NCBI RefSeq assembly: GCF_000340215.1
Contig: NW_006921537.1
Span: 4,109,646 to 4,173,645, forward strand
Direction: 5' to 3'
DNA length: 64,000 bases
Source: Pseudocercospora fijiensis CIRAD86
Taxonomy: Eukaryota > Ascomycota > Dothideomycetes > Mycosphaerellales > Mycosphaerellaceae
Made by a program: the position numbers and the translations under genes. A model generated the notes under the pieces. It searched no databases. It saw nothing but the letters and a program-made list of their open reading frames with translations, and was not told where the DNA came from. Positions 1 through 10,269 of this stretch are shown one piece after another. Each line of letters opens with the position of its first letter. The first letter of the stretch is position 1.

Positions 1-83
1 CCACCACTGGCCGCGCCTCTCGCCGAACCGCATACAGTACAGTAAACACAAACGGATCGCCCTTTGTTGACAGACGCGACGCC
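1..83 (+). other. 5' flank of the first gene
   Basis: Short GC-rich upstream segment ahead of the ATG at 84. The ATG context is gacgccATGG, which fits a fungal start. No TATA box or other defined promoter element is recognisable, and the promoter probably lies mostly outside the window. Confidence 0.4.
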
Positions 84-2009
84 ATGGAGCGCACGCGTCC
101 TGCGCTCTCAATTGCGCTGCCGCTCAGCTGCCACTACCGCCACGACGACTCCCACATGCCCAAGACACCAGAGGCACAGCAGTGCGTTGAGGCCCAGTCT
201 GCGACCGAGCCGCCGCCTCCACCACGACCTCAGCCCTTCAAGGTCAAGCGAAAGCGCCCATCTGCGCCCTTCCAGGAACCCATCATGCTCGACACCAACG
301 TTATCCCGACAATAGAGATGTCTGAAGTGCCCACGCAAATGTCCAGCCCAACCATGCAGCCGACTTCAGCGCACTTGCTATCGCCTATTCCTATCTCATC
401 TACTCTACACCGCGCTTTCACTCCGCCAAAAACGCCCGCACCAAAGCTGTACACTTCCTTTAGCCAGCTCGAGAGCCCAATGGCCGACGAGTGGGATCTA
501 ATCAACAACACGAAGCCGGCCTTCCAACGCGCTGGTAGCGTTTGCTCAACATTCTCCGATTCTTCAGTTTCATCGTGTGGCAGCTCTGCCTTCTCCATGC
601 CGACAGGCGGTGGTTACGACAGCCCGCAGTCGGACGCTACCGATCCCTTCATGGACGACGATTTGACTAAGCACGACAAGTTTATGTCCTCTCCACAGCC
701 CGAGGCTGACACACCTCAAAACAAACGCATCAAGACGCGACGCAATGTCACCTGGACTCCACAGATGGACGACCACCTTTGGATGACATTCATGGCTTAC
801 CTTTCCGACCCGACGCTGACGCCTTTCAAGATGCTTCCTGGCAGCACGCCACCGATGGGCGTGTGCGACCAGGTGGCAACCAAGGCCAAGCGAACTTGGC
901 GTCCACGCAAGGTCGTCCCCGTCACTCCTGGCTCGATCGATGCTCTCTTGGAGGCCGAAGCCCGCCAGCAACGAGAAGGTTCACCCGACACCATCCGCCC
1001 AAGCACTCTGCAAGTCATGCAAGCGAAGTGGCCCAAGAGTGCTGCTACTCGGCGACGTCTTCGCGAGCTGTGTGCGCGGAGGCCTTCCATATCGGCCCAT
1101 TACCAACGCATGCTGCGAACTCGCAGTCCGTCCCCATTCGAGACCTCGAGTCCCGCCACCAGTGGACTTCCGCTTTCGTCTTCCTTCTCCAATTATGAAA
1201 TGATGAAGACGCTTGTCACATCCACCGCACCTTCAATGCAACCCGACAGTATGCTCGCGCAACTTGCCGGTGACGAGCCTCCACCGGCGCCCAAAGCGTC
1301 AAGACCACCCCGGCCCGAAGGTTGGTTCGACCGCATACCACGCTCGAAAGCTCACCAAAAGAGCGCTTCATTGCAGTCCGAGCTGAAGATTCACATGCAA
1401 GATATGGATCCCAAGCCTCTCGGCGGCCTCCATTCGCCTTTTGATGCAGAGCCTGGTGCTAGTCGCAGCCGCCTCTTGCGCAGCATGGCAAACACCAAGT
1501 CTCTTGGCCGCACGGAGTTCAATGGAAAGTCATTGGATTCACCTTTCGACTTCAAAGTCGGCGCGTCAACAGATCGTCGCTCACGCAAGCGTCGCTTCAG
1601 ATCAGACGAGGAGAAACCACGTCGGCCCGTTCTGACCGATGATATTTTTGGCCCTCCTGTCGACCAGCAGAATGTGGTGCGTGGCCGTGGCTTCAGCGTT
1701 GGGGCTGTCCGTGCTACAGACAATCTCTCGAAGCTGTGCACACCTCCGTCCATAAGTATGGACCACGAGATGCCTGACATCTCCATCACGTTGGCAGAGG
1801 CTCCCTCGGGGAGCCGTTCTGCACCACGCCGACTTGTAGAACCTGTCCCAAGGCTTGGATCACCTTTCATGGAGACACCACCTCCTCGCCGGCAACAGCA
1901 TAATACATTTCCTCGTAGCAGTCTGCTCCCATCCATGGGCAACCAGGAGCCTTTCCATCAGCGTTTGCTTGAGCTTGCCAACCAGCATGCTGGCGAAGAG
2001 ACCTTGTGA
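84..2009 (+). CDS. Conserved-looking Ser/Pro-rich hypothetical protein with a Trp-bearing SANT-like patch
   Basis: Single-exon frame of 641 codons; I do not recognise the family. The protein is largely low-complexity and rich in Ser, Pro and Arg. The best-ordered part is residues about 217-275: a basic lead-in (RIKTRRN), then W224, W233 and W272 spaced roughly like the aromatic core of Myb/SANT folds, with a loop containing PFKMLPGSTPP between the second and third Trp. A second basic cluster near residues 498-515 (SRKRRFR) could be a nuclear localisation signal. Short S-P-F-(D/M) motifs recur in the C-terminal half. Codon use and CpA/TpG content are normal, so the gene is not RIP-affected. 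The start at 84 is the first ATG; Met25 at 156 is a possible alternative. A nuclear regulatory role is only an inference. Confidence 0.8.
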   Translation: MERTRPALSIALPLSCHYRHDDSHMPKTPEAQQCVEAQSATEPPPPPRPQPFKVKRKRPSAPFQEPIMLDTNVIPTIEMSEVPTQMSSPTMQPTSAHLLSPIPISSTLHRAFTPPKTPAPKLYTSFSQLESPMADEWDLINNTKPAFQRAGSVCSTFSDSSVSSCGSSAFSMPTGGGYDSPQSDATDPFMDDDLTKHDKFMSSPQPEADTPQNKRIKTRRNVTWTPQMDDHLWMTFMAYLSDPTLTPFKMLPGSTPPMGVCDQVATKAKRTWRPRKVVPVTPGSIDALLEAEARQQREGSPDTIRPSTLQVMQAKWPKSAATRRRLRELCARRPSISAHYQRMLRTRSPSPFETSSPATSGLPLSSSFSNYEMMKTLVTSTAPSMQPDSMLAQLAGDEPPPAPKASRPPRPEGWFDRIPRSKAHQKSASLQSELKIHMQDMDPKPLGGLHSPFDAEPGASRSRLLRSMANTKSLGRTEFNGKSLDSPFDFKVGASTDRRSRKRRFRSDEEKPRRPVLTDDIFGPPVDQQNVVRGRGFSVGAVRATDNLSKLCTPPSISMDHEMPDISITLAEAPSGSRSAPRRLVEPVPRLGSPFMETPPPRRQQHNTFPRSSLLPSMGNQEPFHQRLLELANQHAGEETL

Positions 2010-2977
2010 TCTCAACCAGCCTTGACTCACCTTGTTATCTGTGAATTGCATCTGCGCGGCGTACATGGGCGCTCAATAGCATCTCCAGCACCAGCTGCAT
2101 GCTGGAGCAAACGACACCTGCATCTCGAAGTCGACGACGGCAGTCGACTATGACGAAACGATATCACGACCACATCCGGCCTCTTCCATTCCATACCGGA
2201 GTGGGGGAATGATCCAATGTATCAACTTCTCTTCTCAGCCACACATGCATCGAGCCGCTGTTTCGACCAGCCAGCCATACGGCGGTATACCGATGCTTCT
2301 TTTGATATCCTTCTCTTGTGCTCTTTGGACCTTTTTGACGACTCGGCGAAGAATTTTGGTAATATCGGCGGGGGATGTGACGGAAGATGGAAGATGGGAG
2401 CCATGTTGCTGACTGAAGATGTGATGGACATCTGACACAAACTTCTCAACTTGCTGCGGCAGTAGAAGATACATACTGGATTTTTCTCATTTCGTTCATG
2501 TTTTCGGTCTTGTATCTAGTCGTTGTTCTTTTTTCTTTTTGGTTTCTTTTGTTGCAATGTGGACACGAAGATGAGAATTGATGAGAAACTCCGCAGTCAT
2601 GATAAAAAAGGACGGCGTTCGGGAGTTGTCTTTTCTGTTCCTCCGACACGTGGTACGCATGCAAGGGCTTTTGGTGGTGGAAGAAGGGGGTTGGACAAAG
2701 GGTGACGATGAAGAAAAATTGGTATCAAACGCAAAGAGCTTTGACATGGACCGTGTTGCAATTTTTCCTTGTCCCTTTCCCCCGTATGCTAATGACCACC
2801 GGTATGAGATTGGCGTCGCCTCCGGTCTTGCAATCGCTCAGTTTCAACTTTCCGAGAGGATTTCCAAGCGCGCGGGTCGAGCCGCGCTCTTGCCCTCCTT
2901 CTCCGAGACATGCTACGCGAAACAAACGCGCCTCCTTACGTGCCTTTAGTGAGCATGCACTAGCCCGTCCAAGAAGC
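2010..2977. other. Intergenic region between two plus-strand genes
   Basis: Almost 1 kb holding the 3' UTR of the upstream gene and the promoter/5' UTR of the phospholipase gene. A pyrimidine-rich stretch (TC and T runs) lies around 2480-2550, as is common ahead of fungal start regions. Short frames here overlap on both strands and have no protein-like features. Base composition is normal, with no RIP signature. Confidence 0.6.
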
Positions 2978-4456
2978 ATGAGTAACCATAACAACGTCCT
3001 CCATCTGCCCAGCACCCTCCGCGTCATCTCCCTCAATTGCTGGGGCCTGAAGTTCCTTTCCAAACACCGACACGAGCGCCTCACGGAAATCGGCCGACAA
3101 ATTGCCCAAGCTTCACCCACGCCGCACATTGTCGGTCTCCAAGAATGCTGGACTCAGCAAGATTACCTCGCCATCCGTGAATTGACCAAAGATATCTTAC
3201 CTCATGGCAAATTCTATTGGTCTGGAATTTTTGGTGGCGGACTGGCGATCCTTTCGAAATGGCCGATTGAAGAAAGTAGTATGTATCGCTACCCTTTGAA
3301 TGGACGACCGGCGGCTTTTTTCAGAGGTGATTGGTATGTGGGCAAAGGTGTTGCGTCCGCGAGGATTAGGATTGGCGCTGGAGTGAAGGATGTTGTGGAG
3401 GTGTTTTGTACGCATCTTCATGCGCCGTATGAGAGGGAACCGAATGATAGTTATATCTGTCATCGGACGGCCCAGGCTTGGGAGATTGCGAAACTTATGA
3501 GGCATGCTGCTGAGAGGGGGCATCTGGTTCTTGGGCTGGGGGATTTCAATATGGTGCCGTTGAGCTTGGCGCATCAGTTGATTGAAGCACATGCGCCCGT
3601 TAAGGATGTCTGGAGAATCTTGAGGCCGGATAGTGCTTTGGGAAGCTATGAGGTTGAAGCTAGCAAAAGTGGTGCTCAGGTTGGCACTTGTCCGACGGCA
3701 GCTGCGTGCTTAGAGGAGCATGGCACGACTTGTGATTCGAAGTTTAATACGTGGAGATGGAGCAAGCAGATGCAAAAGGATCTTGATAAGGGCAAAGACT
3801 CCACGGTCGATCCGCAAGCGCAAGATCCAAGAGCGAAGCGACTGGACTACATCTTCTTTGCAGACAATGCAGCGACAACCGGACAGCAATGGCAAGTGAT
3901 CGATGTCAAAGTCGGCATGACTATGCGCCATCCGACGTTGCGGTGTTCATTGAGTGATCACTTCTCCATTGAAACGACACTAATTCGACAACCGATGCCG
4001 AAAGACCAATCTTCGCTCCCAAAATCTCCTATACGATATTTACCACACAGCACGTACCTTGCCATCCAAACCATGATCGCCCAATACGACCGTCGCGAAC
4101 GGAAGCAACGCAAGTATCGAATCGCACACTTCTTCCTGCAATTCGGCATCTCTATTGGGTGTTTAATCGCCGTATGGTGGTCGCCCAGGAACTTCGTCTC
4201 CTTTCTCCTGATGCTTCTGAGCACTCTCGGCCTCAGTGCTGGAGTCATTGACGGTCTCATGGGGTTCCTGTTCGTTGGAAGCGAGCTGCGTGCGCTGCGA
4301 GAGTTCAAGCATGAGATTGAGACTGCAGCCGAAAGAGCCAAAGCTTTGGCTGTTGCTAAGACGAGTACCGAAGATGTGCGCCACATTGTACAGGATGAAG
4401 TCCAGAACCGGAAGGATGAAGATGAGAGGAGTCCGCAGACTGCAAGAATTTCTTAG
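2978..4456 (+). CDS. ISC1: Inositol phosphosphingolipid phospholipase C (neutral sphingomyelinase family)
   Basis: Predicted 492-residue enzyme of the endonuclease/exonuclease/phosphatase superfamily that cleaves the head group of inositol phosphosphingolipids to release ceramides. Mg-site motifs are in order: N20 in LNCWGL, E56 in LQECW, the GDFN motif at 188-191 and the terminal D327-H328 pair in SDHFS. Two hydrophobic segments follow at about 385-403 and 407-435, matching the C-terminal membrane anchor of yeast Isc1. A charged, probably coiled tail ends the protein. The frame is open upstream to 2702, but the ATG at 2978 starts just before the conserved domain and gives the usual family length (yeast Isc1 is about 480 residues). 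No intron is needed. The gene converges on the Mg transporter gene. In yeast the enzyme acts at ER and mitochondria; the same is inferred here. Confidence 0.92.
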   Translation: MSNHNNVLHLPSTLRVISLNCWGLKFLSKHRHERLTEIGRQIAQASPTPHIVGLQECWTQQDYLAIRELTKDILPHGKFYWSGIFGGGLAILSKWPIEESSMYRYPLNGRPAAFFRGDWYVGKGVASARIRIGAGVKDVVEVFCTHLHAPYEREPNDSYICHRTAQAWEIAKLMRHAAERGHLVLGLGDFNMVPLSLAHQLIEAHAPVKDVWRILRPDSALGSYEVEASKSGAQVGTCPTAAACLEEHGTTCDSKFNTWRWSKQMQKDLDKGKDSTVDPQAQDPRAKRLDYIFFADNAATTGQQWQVIDVKVGMTMRHPTLRCSLSDHFSIETTLIRQPMPKDQSSLPKSPIRYLPHSTYLAIQTMIAQYDRRERKQRKYRIAHFFLQFGISIGCLIAVWWSPRNFVSFLLMLLSTLGLSAGVIDGLMGFLFVGSELRALREFKHEIETAAERAKALAVAKTSTEDVRHIVQDEVQNRKDEDERSPQTARIS

Positions 4457-4912
4457 TGAGGTTACGGACTGGCTGGCGAGAAGTTCACGGCGAGGTAGAA
4501 AGGCGCTCTGCTACCTCAATTTCCCATATCATATGTGCCACTCGCCGGTCGCCCAATCGCTACGCTGCATGTTCCTGGTCAAGATGGAAGCAACCTCGTA
4601 GAAGAATAAAAAGGTCCGCTTCTCAAAAGAAACGATCGGCATAAACAGAATTCATTAGGCAATAAATACTCTTCTCCGCGTGCTGTAGACCAGTCTCCTC
4701 TGATCAATAGACCGCACGTCGCTGCGTGCGTGCTATACCGTCTTCGCCCTCCATCCCGTCTAAGTGCTGTTTTCTTCCCTGATAGGAAGAACACCTGTTC
4801 TTCGCTCATCATATGTACAAGAATGCTCCGACGATGCATGCGTGTAAATCCAAATCTTAGGTCCAGTCTCAGGGAAACCAACAATACACTCTGCAAGCTG
4901 AAAAGGCATTGC
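4457..4912. other. Intergenic region between convergent genes
   Basis: About 450 bp between the stop codons of the phospholipase gene (plus) and the Mg transporter gene (minus). It should hold both 3' UTRs. AATAAA-like strings occur near 4605 and 4660, compatible with plus-strand 3'-end formation, but this is weak. The short overlapping frames here look accidental. Confidence 0.55.
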
Positions 4913-7660
4913 TCATACTATGCCGTATACCTTCCTTGCGATGAAGTAGCAGACGAGACCGAAAGCGATAAGTCCTGCTGTGATGCAGAAGAACCTGGAA
5001 GGAAGTTTAGTAATGCAGCAGTGCAAATCTGAGCGAATGGCGTTGATGACTTACCATGTGAGATCACCTTCGATATCTTGACCGGGAACCCACACGTTCA
5101 TACCCCACATACCAGTGATAATGTTCATGGGGAGGACGATGGTACCCAAGACAGTCAATTTTCCAAGGACATCGGCGTTCTGTTCAGCCCGCTCGTTCAT
5201 GCGAATGTTGATCTGGGCGACGTAGTTGCCGTGGGCTCGGCTGAGGAGACTATACGTGTATATCGTCAGTGAATACTTTCCTTGCCAACGTGCGCGTTAG
5301 ACTTGCCTCTCATAGTGCGATAAATTGGCCGTCATGGTCACGATATGATCCTGAATGTCGCCGAGGTAGAGACCGATCTCTGATCGCGGAGCAACTTCCC
5401 AATGCTCGTTGCAGCGCTTCGCAAAGCCCTTGATGACATCTGCCTTGTTACCCAACAGGCGGTACAAGCTCATGACCTTCTTGCGACATTCTCCAACACG
5501 TCTCAACATGTCACCTCCGCTCTCGCCGGCAGTCTTCTCGCCTTCTGCCTTCATGGCGCCCATGTCTCCTTGGCTCTGGGAGCGATTGTCGTCCTTACCC
5601 TTCGAGCTCTTCGGTCGTTGCTCTTTCTCCTTCTGCGACGAATGAGTACCATCAGCATTATCGGCAGCAGTCGTGTGCATGTATAGAATCTCTTCGTCAA
5701 TCTCGTCGACCTCTGTCTCAATCTCTGTGACCAGTGGTGCATACACATCCGTAATGTCGTCGATGATGGCGTAGCTAATCCAGTCGGCGGTTGGGCTCAT
5801 GTAGTCGTTCAGCTGTCGAATTCGTCGCCTCACGTTGGCTGGGTGAGGGCTCATGCTAGAGTGGAAAGTAATGACACCGTCTCTGAATACAATGACATAC
5901 ATGTTGATTGCATCCATGTAGTTCTCGCTGTCCTTGTCCTGTTCAAAGGTCCTGTAGTTGACGAAGTAGTAGGATGGGAACAGCTCGACTTTCTCACGTT
6001 GCTCGTCCATCAAGATATCCTCAGCGGTCAATTGATGGATGCCGAAAGCCTTTGAAAGTACTTTCATCTCGGTCTCAGTGGGCTGGAGGACATCAAGCCA
6101 GAAGGTGGGTCGAGGACCATATCTCTTCCGCGATGGCTTTGGCGTGGCATTTCCCGAGGCATTCGCTGATCCTCCAGCCGTCTTGCTCATGATGGATGGC
6201 TGACGACTCTGCGTGCCCTTCTCACGCATTGCAGCAGGGTCCTTGATATTGGTCGTCGCAGTGGCTGCGGTCTCGAGGGAATCATCTCTCGGCAGCACAG
6301 GTGGCTCAAGGGCATTGTCATCTCCTGCGCCTTCGTCTTCAGAATCGTCGGAATCGCTGAGGGCGATGGGGTCCGGTAAGAACAGCTCGCGGAAGGTCAT
6401 GCCGTCCTGCAGGTCGCTGATTGTCCTTGCGTGAATTGTGCCATCCAGAGTCTCGTTGAAGTACGTGAACCTGAAAGGAGAATCGTCCTCCTCACGATGC
6501 CATGCGGTCTTTGCTGGTCGAAGTCTGCCATTGACCATGACTGGCTCTGAAATCTTCTTGGCTCGGAGAATTTCCTGGTGTGTACGCTCTTCCTTCTCTT
6601 CCCTGCTCCAATGGTCGAGAATTTCCAGGTCTGGCCACTTCCTACCACGCCTTCGTCTGGGCCTTTCGGAAGACTCATGTCGGGGGCGTGGTGATTCCTC
6701 CCCATGATCCGAGATATCGACATCGTCTGGGAAGCAGACATCTCTTTCTGCAATATGAGCAAGGGTCGGCCTACGTCTCATGCTCTGGGGCGAAGTGCTT
6801 GCGAAACGTTGGTCGTCATCGACAACAATATCAACAATGGCATCGCGACCACGCTCACTTCCGCCGGCAGCGAGGAAGACATCGTCCATCGTGCCAAGCT
6901 GTGGCGAGCCGGGCACTGACGGCGGATTGTTGACATGGTGCGACTCCTCTTCGCTGCCATTTCTGGCCGTCGTGACGATCTGAGGACCTCTTCTAGAGGA
7001 CGTCCTCGAGTCCTTCGAAGATCTTCTCCCACGATAGGCAGCCTGACTACCGTAGCCAACGGCCAGGGCACTGTTATGTGGCGATAGATTTGGTTGCGAG
7101 CGATTCTTGCTGGAGAGCAGTGGCGTTCTATCATTGGAGGCATCGTGGTCATCATCGTCTTCACTTATGACGGCGCCTTCGGCATGCGCCAGGCGCGATC
7201 TGGGGAGTCCAGAGGCTGATCTGCCCACAGATGTATCGGAGGCGCGGTGATGATGTCTCGTGAAGGGCAGGCTCACCCGCGCCAGACTGTTCTTGATGGT
7301 ATCTCGCCTTGAACGGGCGAATGCTGCGTGCTCACGATGATCCAGCAGGGCCTCGCTTTCCAAGCTCGTGTTGCTAGCGCGCCTGGCGGATTGCTGGACA
7401 CGATAGTAGCTGTCTCGCTGCGATGCATGGCGAGTGGAATCGAGGAGGCTCGGTCGCTCGCCGTCGGCTGTATCGTCGGTGGGTGCTTCTGAAGGCGCTA
7501 TGAAGCTCTGTCGCCGGTTCTTCCTCCTCCTGCCGCCTCGATGTCGCTTCTTCTTGGGGGCGCCGTTGGGGTTCGTGGACGATGACTCGGCGGGCGCAGG
7601 CGCAGGCGCAGCGTTGGCGCCGGAGATTCGGTCAATGTCTGCTTGTGAAGCTGCGGCCAT
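4913..7660 (-). CDS. CorA-superfamily Mg2+ transporter, ALR/MNR2 type (three exons)
   Basis: Join complement(4913..4994, 5055..5249, 5307..7660), giving 876 residues, close to yeast Alr1/Mnr2. The first ~500 residues are a disordered, basic, Ser-rich cytosolic region. A CorA cytosolic domain runs from about 520 (FWLDVLQPTETE) through the EIETEVDEIDEEIL helix to about 784. Exon 2 supplies the pore helix: first membrane segment 816-832 ending in the G834-M835-N836 signature. Exon 3 supplies the second membrane segment (851-870) and a basic tail ending KVYGIV. The start is taken at 7660 (CCACCATGG context); the frame is open further upstream but without an ATG in the extension. It takes up Mg2+ at the plasma membrane (Alr1-like) or releases it from the vacuole (Mnr2-like); the sequence does not decide. 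It is the last intact gene before the repeat block. Confidence 0.93.
4995..5054 (-). other. Intron 2 of the Mg2+ transporter gene
   Basis: 60-nt GT-AG intron: donor GTAAGT, branch-like TTACTAAAC, acceptor TTCCAG. It splits the Trp codon just after ...EGDLT, ahead of the last membrane helix. Frame and protein similarity both require it. Confidence 0.92.
5250..5306 (-). other. Intron 1 of the Mg2+ transporter gene (GC-AG)
   Basis: 57-nt intron with donor AG|GCAAGT instead of GT, branch-like CACTGAC and acceptor TATAG. Splicing there joins ...LSHYE to ...LLSRAHGNY in the correct phase and rebuilds the CorA pore helix. No GT donor near the exon end gives the right frame. Confidence 0.85.
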
Positions 7661-8210
7661 GGTGGAGTTCTGTCTGGACTGCGCACCAAGGCTCGACAAG
7701 AAAGAATGTTATCCGTCACTCACACGCACACGCACTCGCACACGCACACGCATGGCATCGGTACAGGTAGCATGTGGCGTTACTCGTGCATCTAGGCCTA
7801 AAGGAGAGGGCCAAAATAACAATGACTCGGGCTCGGCTCGGTGGAATCGAAAATGTGTTCGGCCAATTGACGCTGACGCAATCTCCATATGGCATTCCAG
7901 CTTCAGAACTTGGCGGCCAGTGTTTCCATCATAAACGCTGATGCCAGTGGCCACGGGCCATTGGCGCTGGTCAAATGGGAGTCGGTATTGCATTGCATTA
8001 GTGCTCCCATATATCGCATCGGGAAGTGTGTCGTGTTCCTACATATCGCCGCATGGCCGCACTCCTCCCACACATCCTCAATCCTGATCGTGAGATGCCC
8101 AGCCCTACCTCCATTCAGGCTTATAGGAGGAAGAATTACGTTACATCGACTTTTATTAACATTTGATGGGACTTTTACGACATTTCAACAACATATAACT
8201 GATTCTTCGC
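7661..8210. other. Promoter side of the Mg2+ transporter gene, with a CA/CG microsatellite
   Basis: Holds the 5' UTR and promoter of the minus-strand transporter gene. A short microsatellite of CACACG/CACTCG units lies at about 7719-7753. CpA and TpG are still frequent to roughly 8205 and then drop abruptly, so this marks the edge of the RIP-affected block. Frames across this stretch look accidental. Confidence 0.6.
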
Positions 8211-8525
8211 CTATAAGCCTAAGGATAAACCGGGCTAAACTAGCACGTAGAATATAGCTATTTGCCCTTAGAGGCTATAATATAACTATCTCTACGATAA
8301 TATTATAATCTAAGTAGCTAAGGTCTATCTTAACGTATCTAACTAGGCCCTCTAACTCTAAGAGCGAATGCGACGGGGTATTATTATCGCGTACTACTTA
8401 ACGCGAGGAAAAGCGAATTGCGATAAAAGTCTTAGTATTTACCCTTAAGGCTAATACTCTAGGAATAATAAGGTTAGCCGGAAATCTATATATCTAGAGG
8501 GCCGAGAGATAAGCTTATAGAAGGG
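8211..8525. repeat. RIP-affected sequence of unknown identity
   Basis: About 315 bp with the same CpA/TpG-poor, TpA-rich composition as the elements to the right, but lying outside the first C-type LTR (which begins at 8526). No coding region or LTR end is recognised. It is probably a remnant of an older repeat that hosted element C1. Confidence 0.5.
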
Positions 8526-8722
8526 TATAAGAAGAGTTATATTAGTAGGTAGATAGGGTAGTAGTAGGTATAAGTAGTATTTAATAAGAATCTAGAAGGA
8601 AAGGGAGGAAGGTAGAAGAGTTAGCCTAACGCTAAGCGCTAAGCCCTACCTAAGGCATTAAGACCCTAGCTTTACTCGGCCTAGTTATATACTAATTACG
8701 TATAGCCTCTTTAGCCCTAATA
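8526..8722 (-). repeat. C1 LTR (197 bp)
   Basis: Begins TATAAGAAG and ends CTAATA on the plus strand. This is the reverse complement of the C-family LTR after CA to TA change at both termini. It aligns along its length with the LTRs at 46652-46849, 53597-53794 and 60554-60750. Confidence 0.85.
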
Positions 8723-9244
8723 TACGCTTCCCTTCTAAAGGCCGCGCCCTCGTAGCCTATTTATATTCTAATCTCGACCTCTATTACTACTAACTTAGCA
8801 AATCTAATAAGCTGCTTAGCCGCGCTAAATTAAACACTTAACTACCTAATTATATAACTATATCAAACCTTACCTTCTAGCACGATATCTAACTTCTAAC
8901 TACGCTATTACTACTACTATAGTAATAATAAGGTATTATATAGCTATATAAATTAAAGGCTAGCAACTAATTACAATACGAGCGTACCTTCCCTACTATA
9001 ATAGGTAGGTATACGGGGTATTGTAGTACTACTCCCGTTCTAAGTAAGATTGTCCGAGTTCTTTACGTCTACTCTTAAAAGACTTAGAAATGTCCGCTCC
9101 CGAGGGTTGTTCTTATTATTACGAGGGCTATTATTTACTGTCGTAGTTTTACTAGCCCTAATTAGTTAGGTTTAGTAGCCTTTAATTGTTAATCTTATCT
9201 TATCTTTTTAAAAAACATAGTTATCTAGTTTCTATAGATAAAGG
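8526..9244 (-). mobile_element. Element C1, left part: 3' LTR and 3' UTR (Gypsy, minus strand)
   Basis: 8526-8722 matches the reverse complement of the C-family LTR (ends TGTTAGG...TTCTTACA, here RIP-altered). 8723-9244 matches the 3' UTR that follows pol in the C copies at 52351-53596 and 60751-61942. C1 breaks off at 9244, the TSD of element B, and resumes at 42747. The uninterrupted C2 copy shows the two pieces directly joined near 61281. The possible left TSD of C1 is AAGGG (8521-8525); its partner lies beyond the window. Confidence 0.85.
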
Positions 9245-9553
9245 TATAAGAACCTAAGCAAGTGAAGTCTCCTATTATGCCTTAGCAAGCCTATATAACA
9301 ATTATATAATATTATTACGTATACTGCGGTACTGTCTCGCTAGCGCAAAGCCTGCTTAGCGTATACGCGGAAAAGCTTAGTCGCTCGTACGGATATACTC
9401 GGTTACCGGCTCGGTATATATACTATCCGTACGTAGCCTAGTTAATAGTAAACGCTCTGCCCTATTCTAAAAAAGGTACGGTTTAGTTCTACTTTCTACT
9501 ATAGCGATTAGTAGAGGGTATTCTATACGTTGCTATATACCTATTTTCTTATA
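9245..9553 (+). repeat. B 5' LTR (309 bp)
   Basis: Starts TATAAGAACC (the other LTR keeps TGTAAG) and ends CTTATA. It matches 42433-42741 over its full length; most differences are C/T or G/A at CpA/TpG sites. Confidence 0.9.
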
Positions 9554-9589
9554 GTTCTAAACCGTCTACCCTTCGTAGCGGCCTATAGA

Positions 9590-10035
9590 ACCCCGAAAGA
9601 TAAACGTAGGCGATCCGAATACGTCGGGCGCGAGAAATACGTAGAATAATGCCCTAGGAGCGCCGACGGTATTAGAAAACGACGCGGCGATATAATAAGA
9701 CGAAGCCGAATATTAGGCGCGCCGAGAAGCGACCTACCTATAGCTCGAACGATTTCTAGCTAAGTAAGAAGTGCTTAGGCTAGAAGTATAGGCTTAAGAA
9801 GCTAAGCGAGAGAATGCGCGTCTTCGTACCCTTAGGGACGCCGGCGATACGCTAGCTCCGAGTAGCGGTACTACCGGCGAGAGTCCTATAAGGACCCTAT
9901 CTCTAGGCGACGACGAGAATAAGGACAAGGAAGAATTAGCTAATAAGTCGATTTAGAGGCCTAAATCCTAGAGAGCTAAATCTATCTCGTATCGACTACC
10001 TCTTTCTAGAAGTATACTAAGCGTAGCTACTATAC
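9590..10035 (+). pseudogene. Element B gag, N-terminal fragment
   Basis: Reading TAG/TAA as former Gln or Trp codons gives a continuous charged, coiled-coil-like gag segment rich in Arg, Glu and Gln. Its initiator is not identifiable, since ATG would have become ATA. The frame runs up to the TATAC target site (10031-10035) and continues without a break at 36596, so A inserted into an intact gag. Confidence 0.75.
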
Positions 10036-10157
10036 TATTACGAAGGCAGGCATAGGTATAGGCTAGGTAGGAGGCCCTAGCCTCCTATAGTATATACTTC
10101 TCTAAGCCTAGATAGACTTGGAATAATTATCTACTTTATAATATACGATATATAACA
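10036..10157 (+). repeat. A 5' LTR (122 bp)
   Basis: Begins TATTACGAAGG (from TGTTACG) and ends TATAACA. It matches 36469-36590; the few differences seen are all C/T or G/A changes at CpA/TpG. The short terminal inverted repeat TGTTA...TAACA fits an LTR. Confidence 0.9.
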
Positions 10158-10269
10158 AAATAGTAGCTTCGCTTCGAGCACTAGCGTAAAAACACGTACT
10201 AACTGTCTCTAAACGGACTATCCGAACTACGGTTTACTATTCCCCTCTCTAAGGCGAAAAGTCCTCCGC

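Noticed and set aside
2702..2977. 92-residue N-terminal extension of the phospholipase
   Set aside because: The extension has no family similarity and lies in promoter-like sequence. The ATG at 2978 sits just before the catalytic domain.
7658..7699. Upstream extension of the Mg2+ transporter to 7699
   Set aside because: The codon there is TTG. The ATG at 7660 has a near-ideal context and gives the normal family length.
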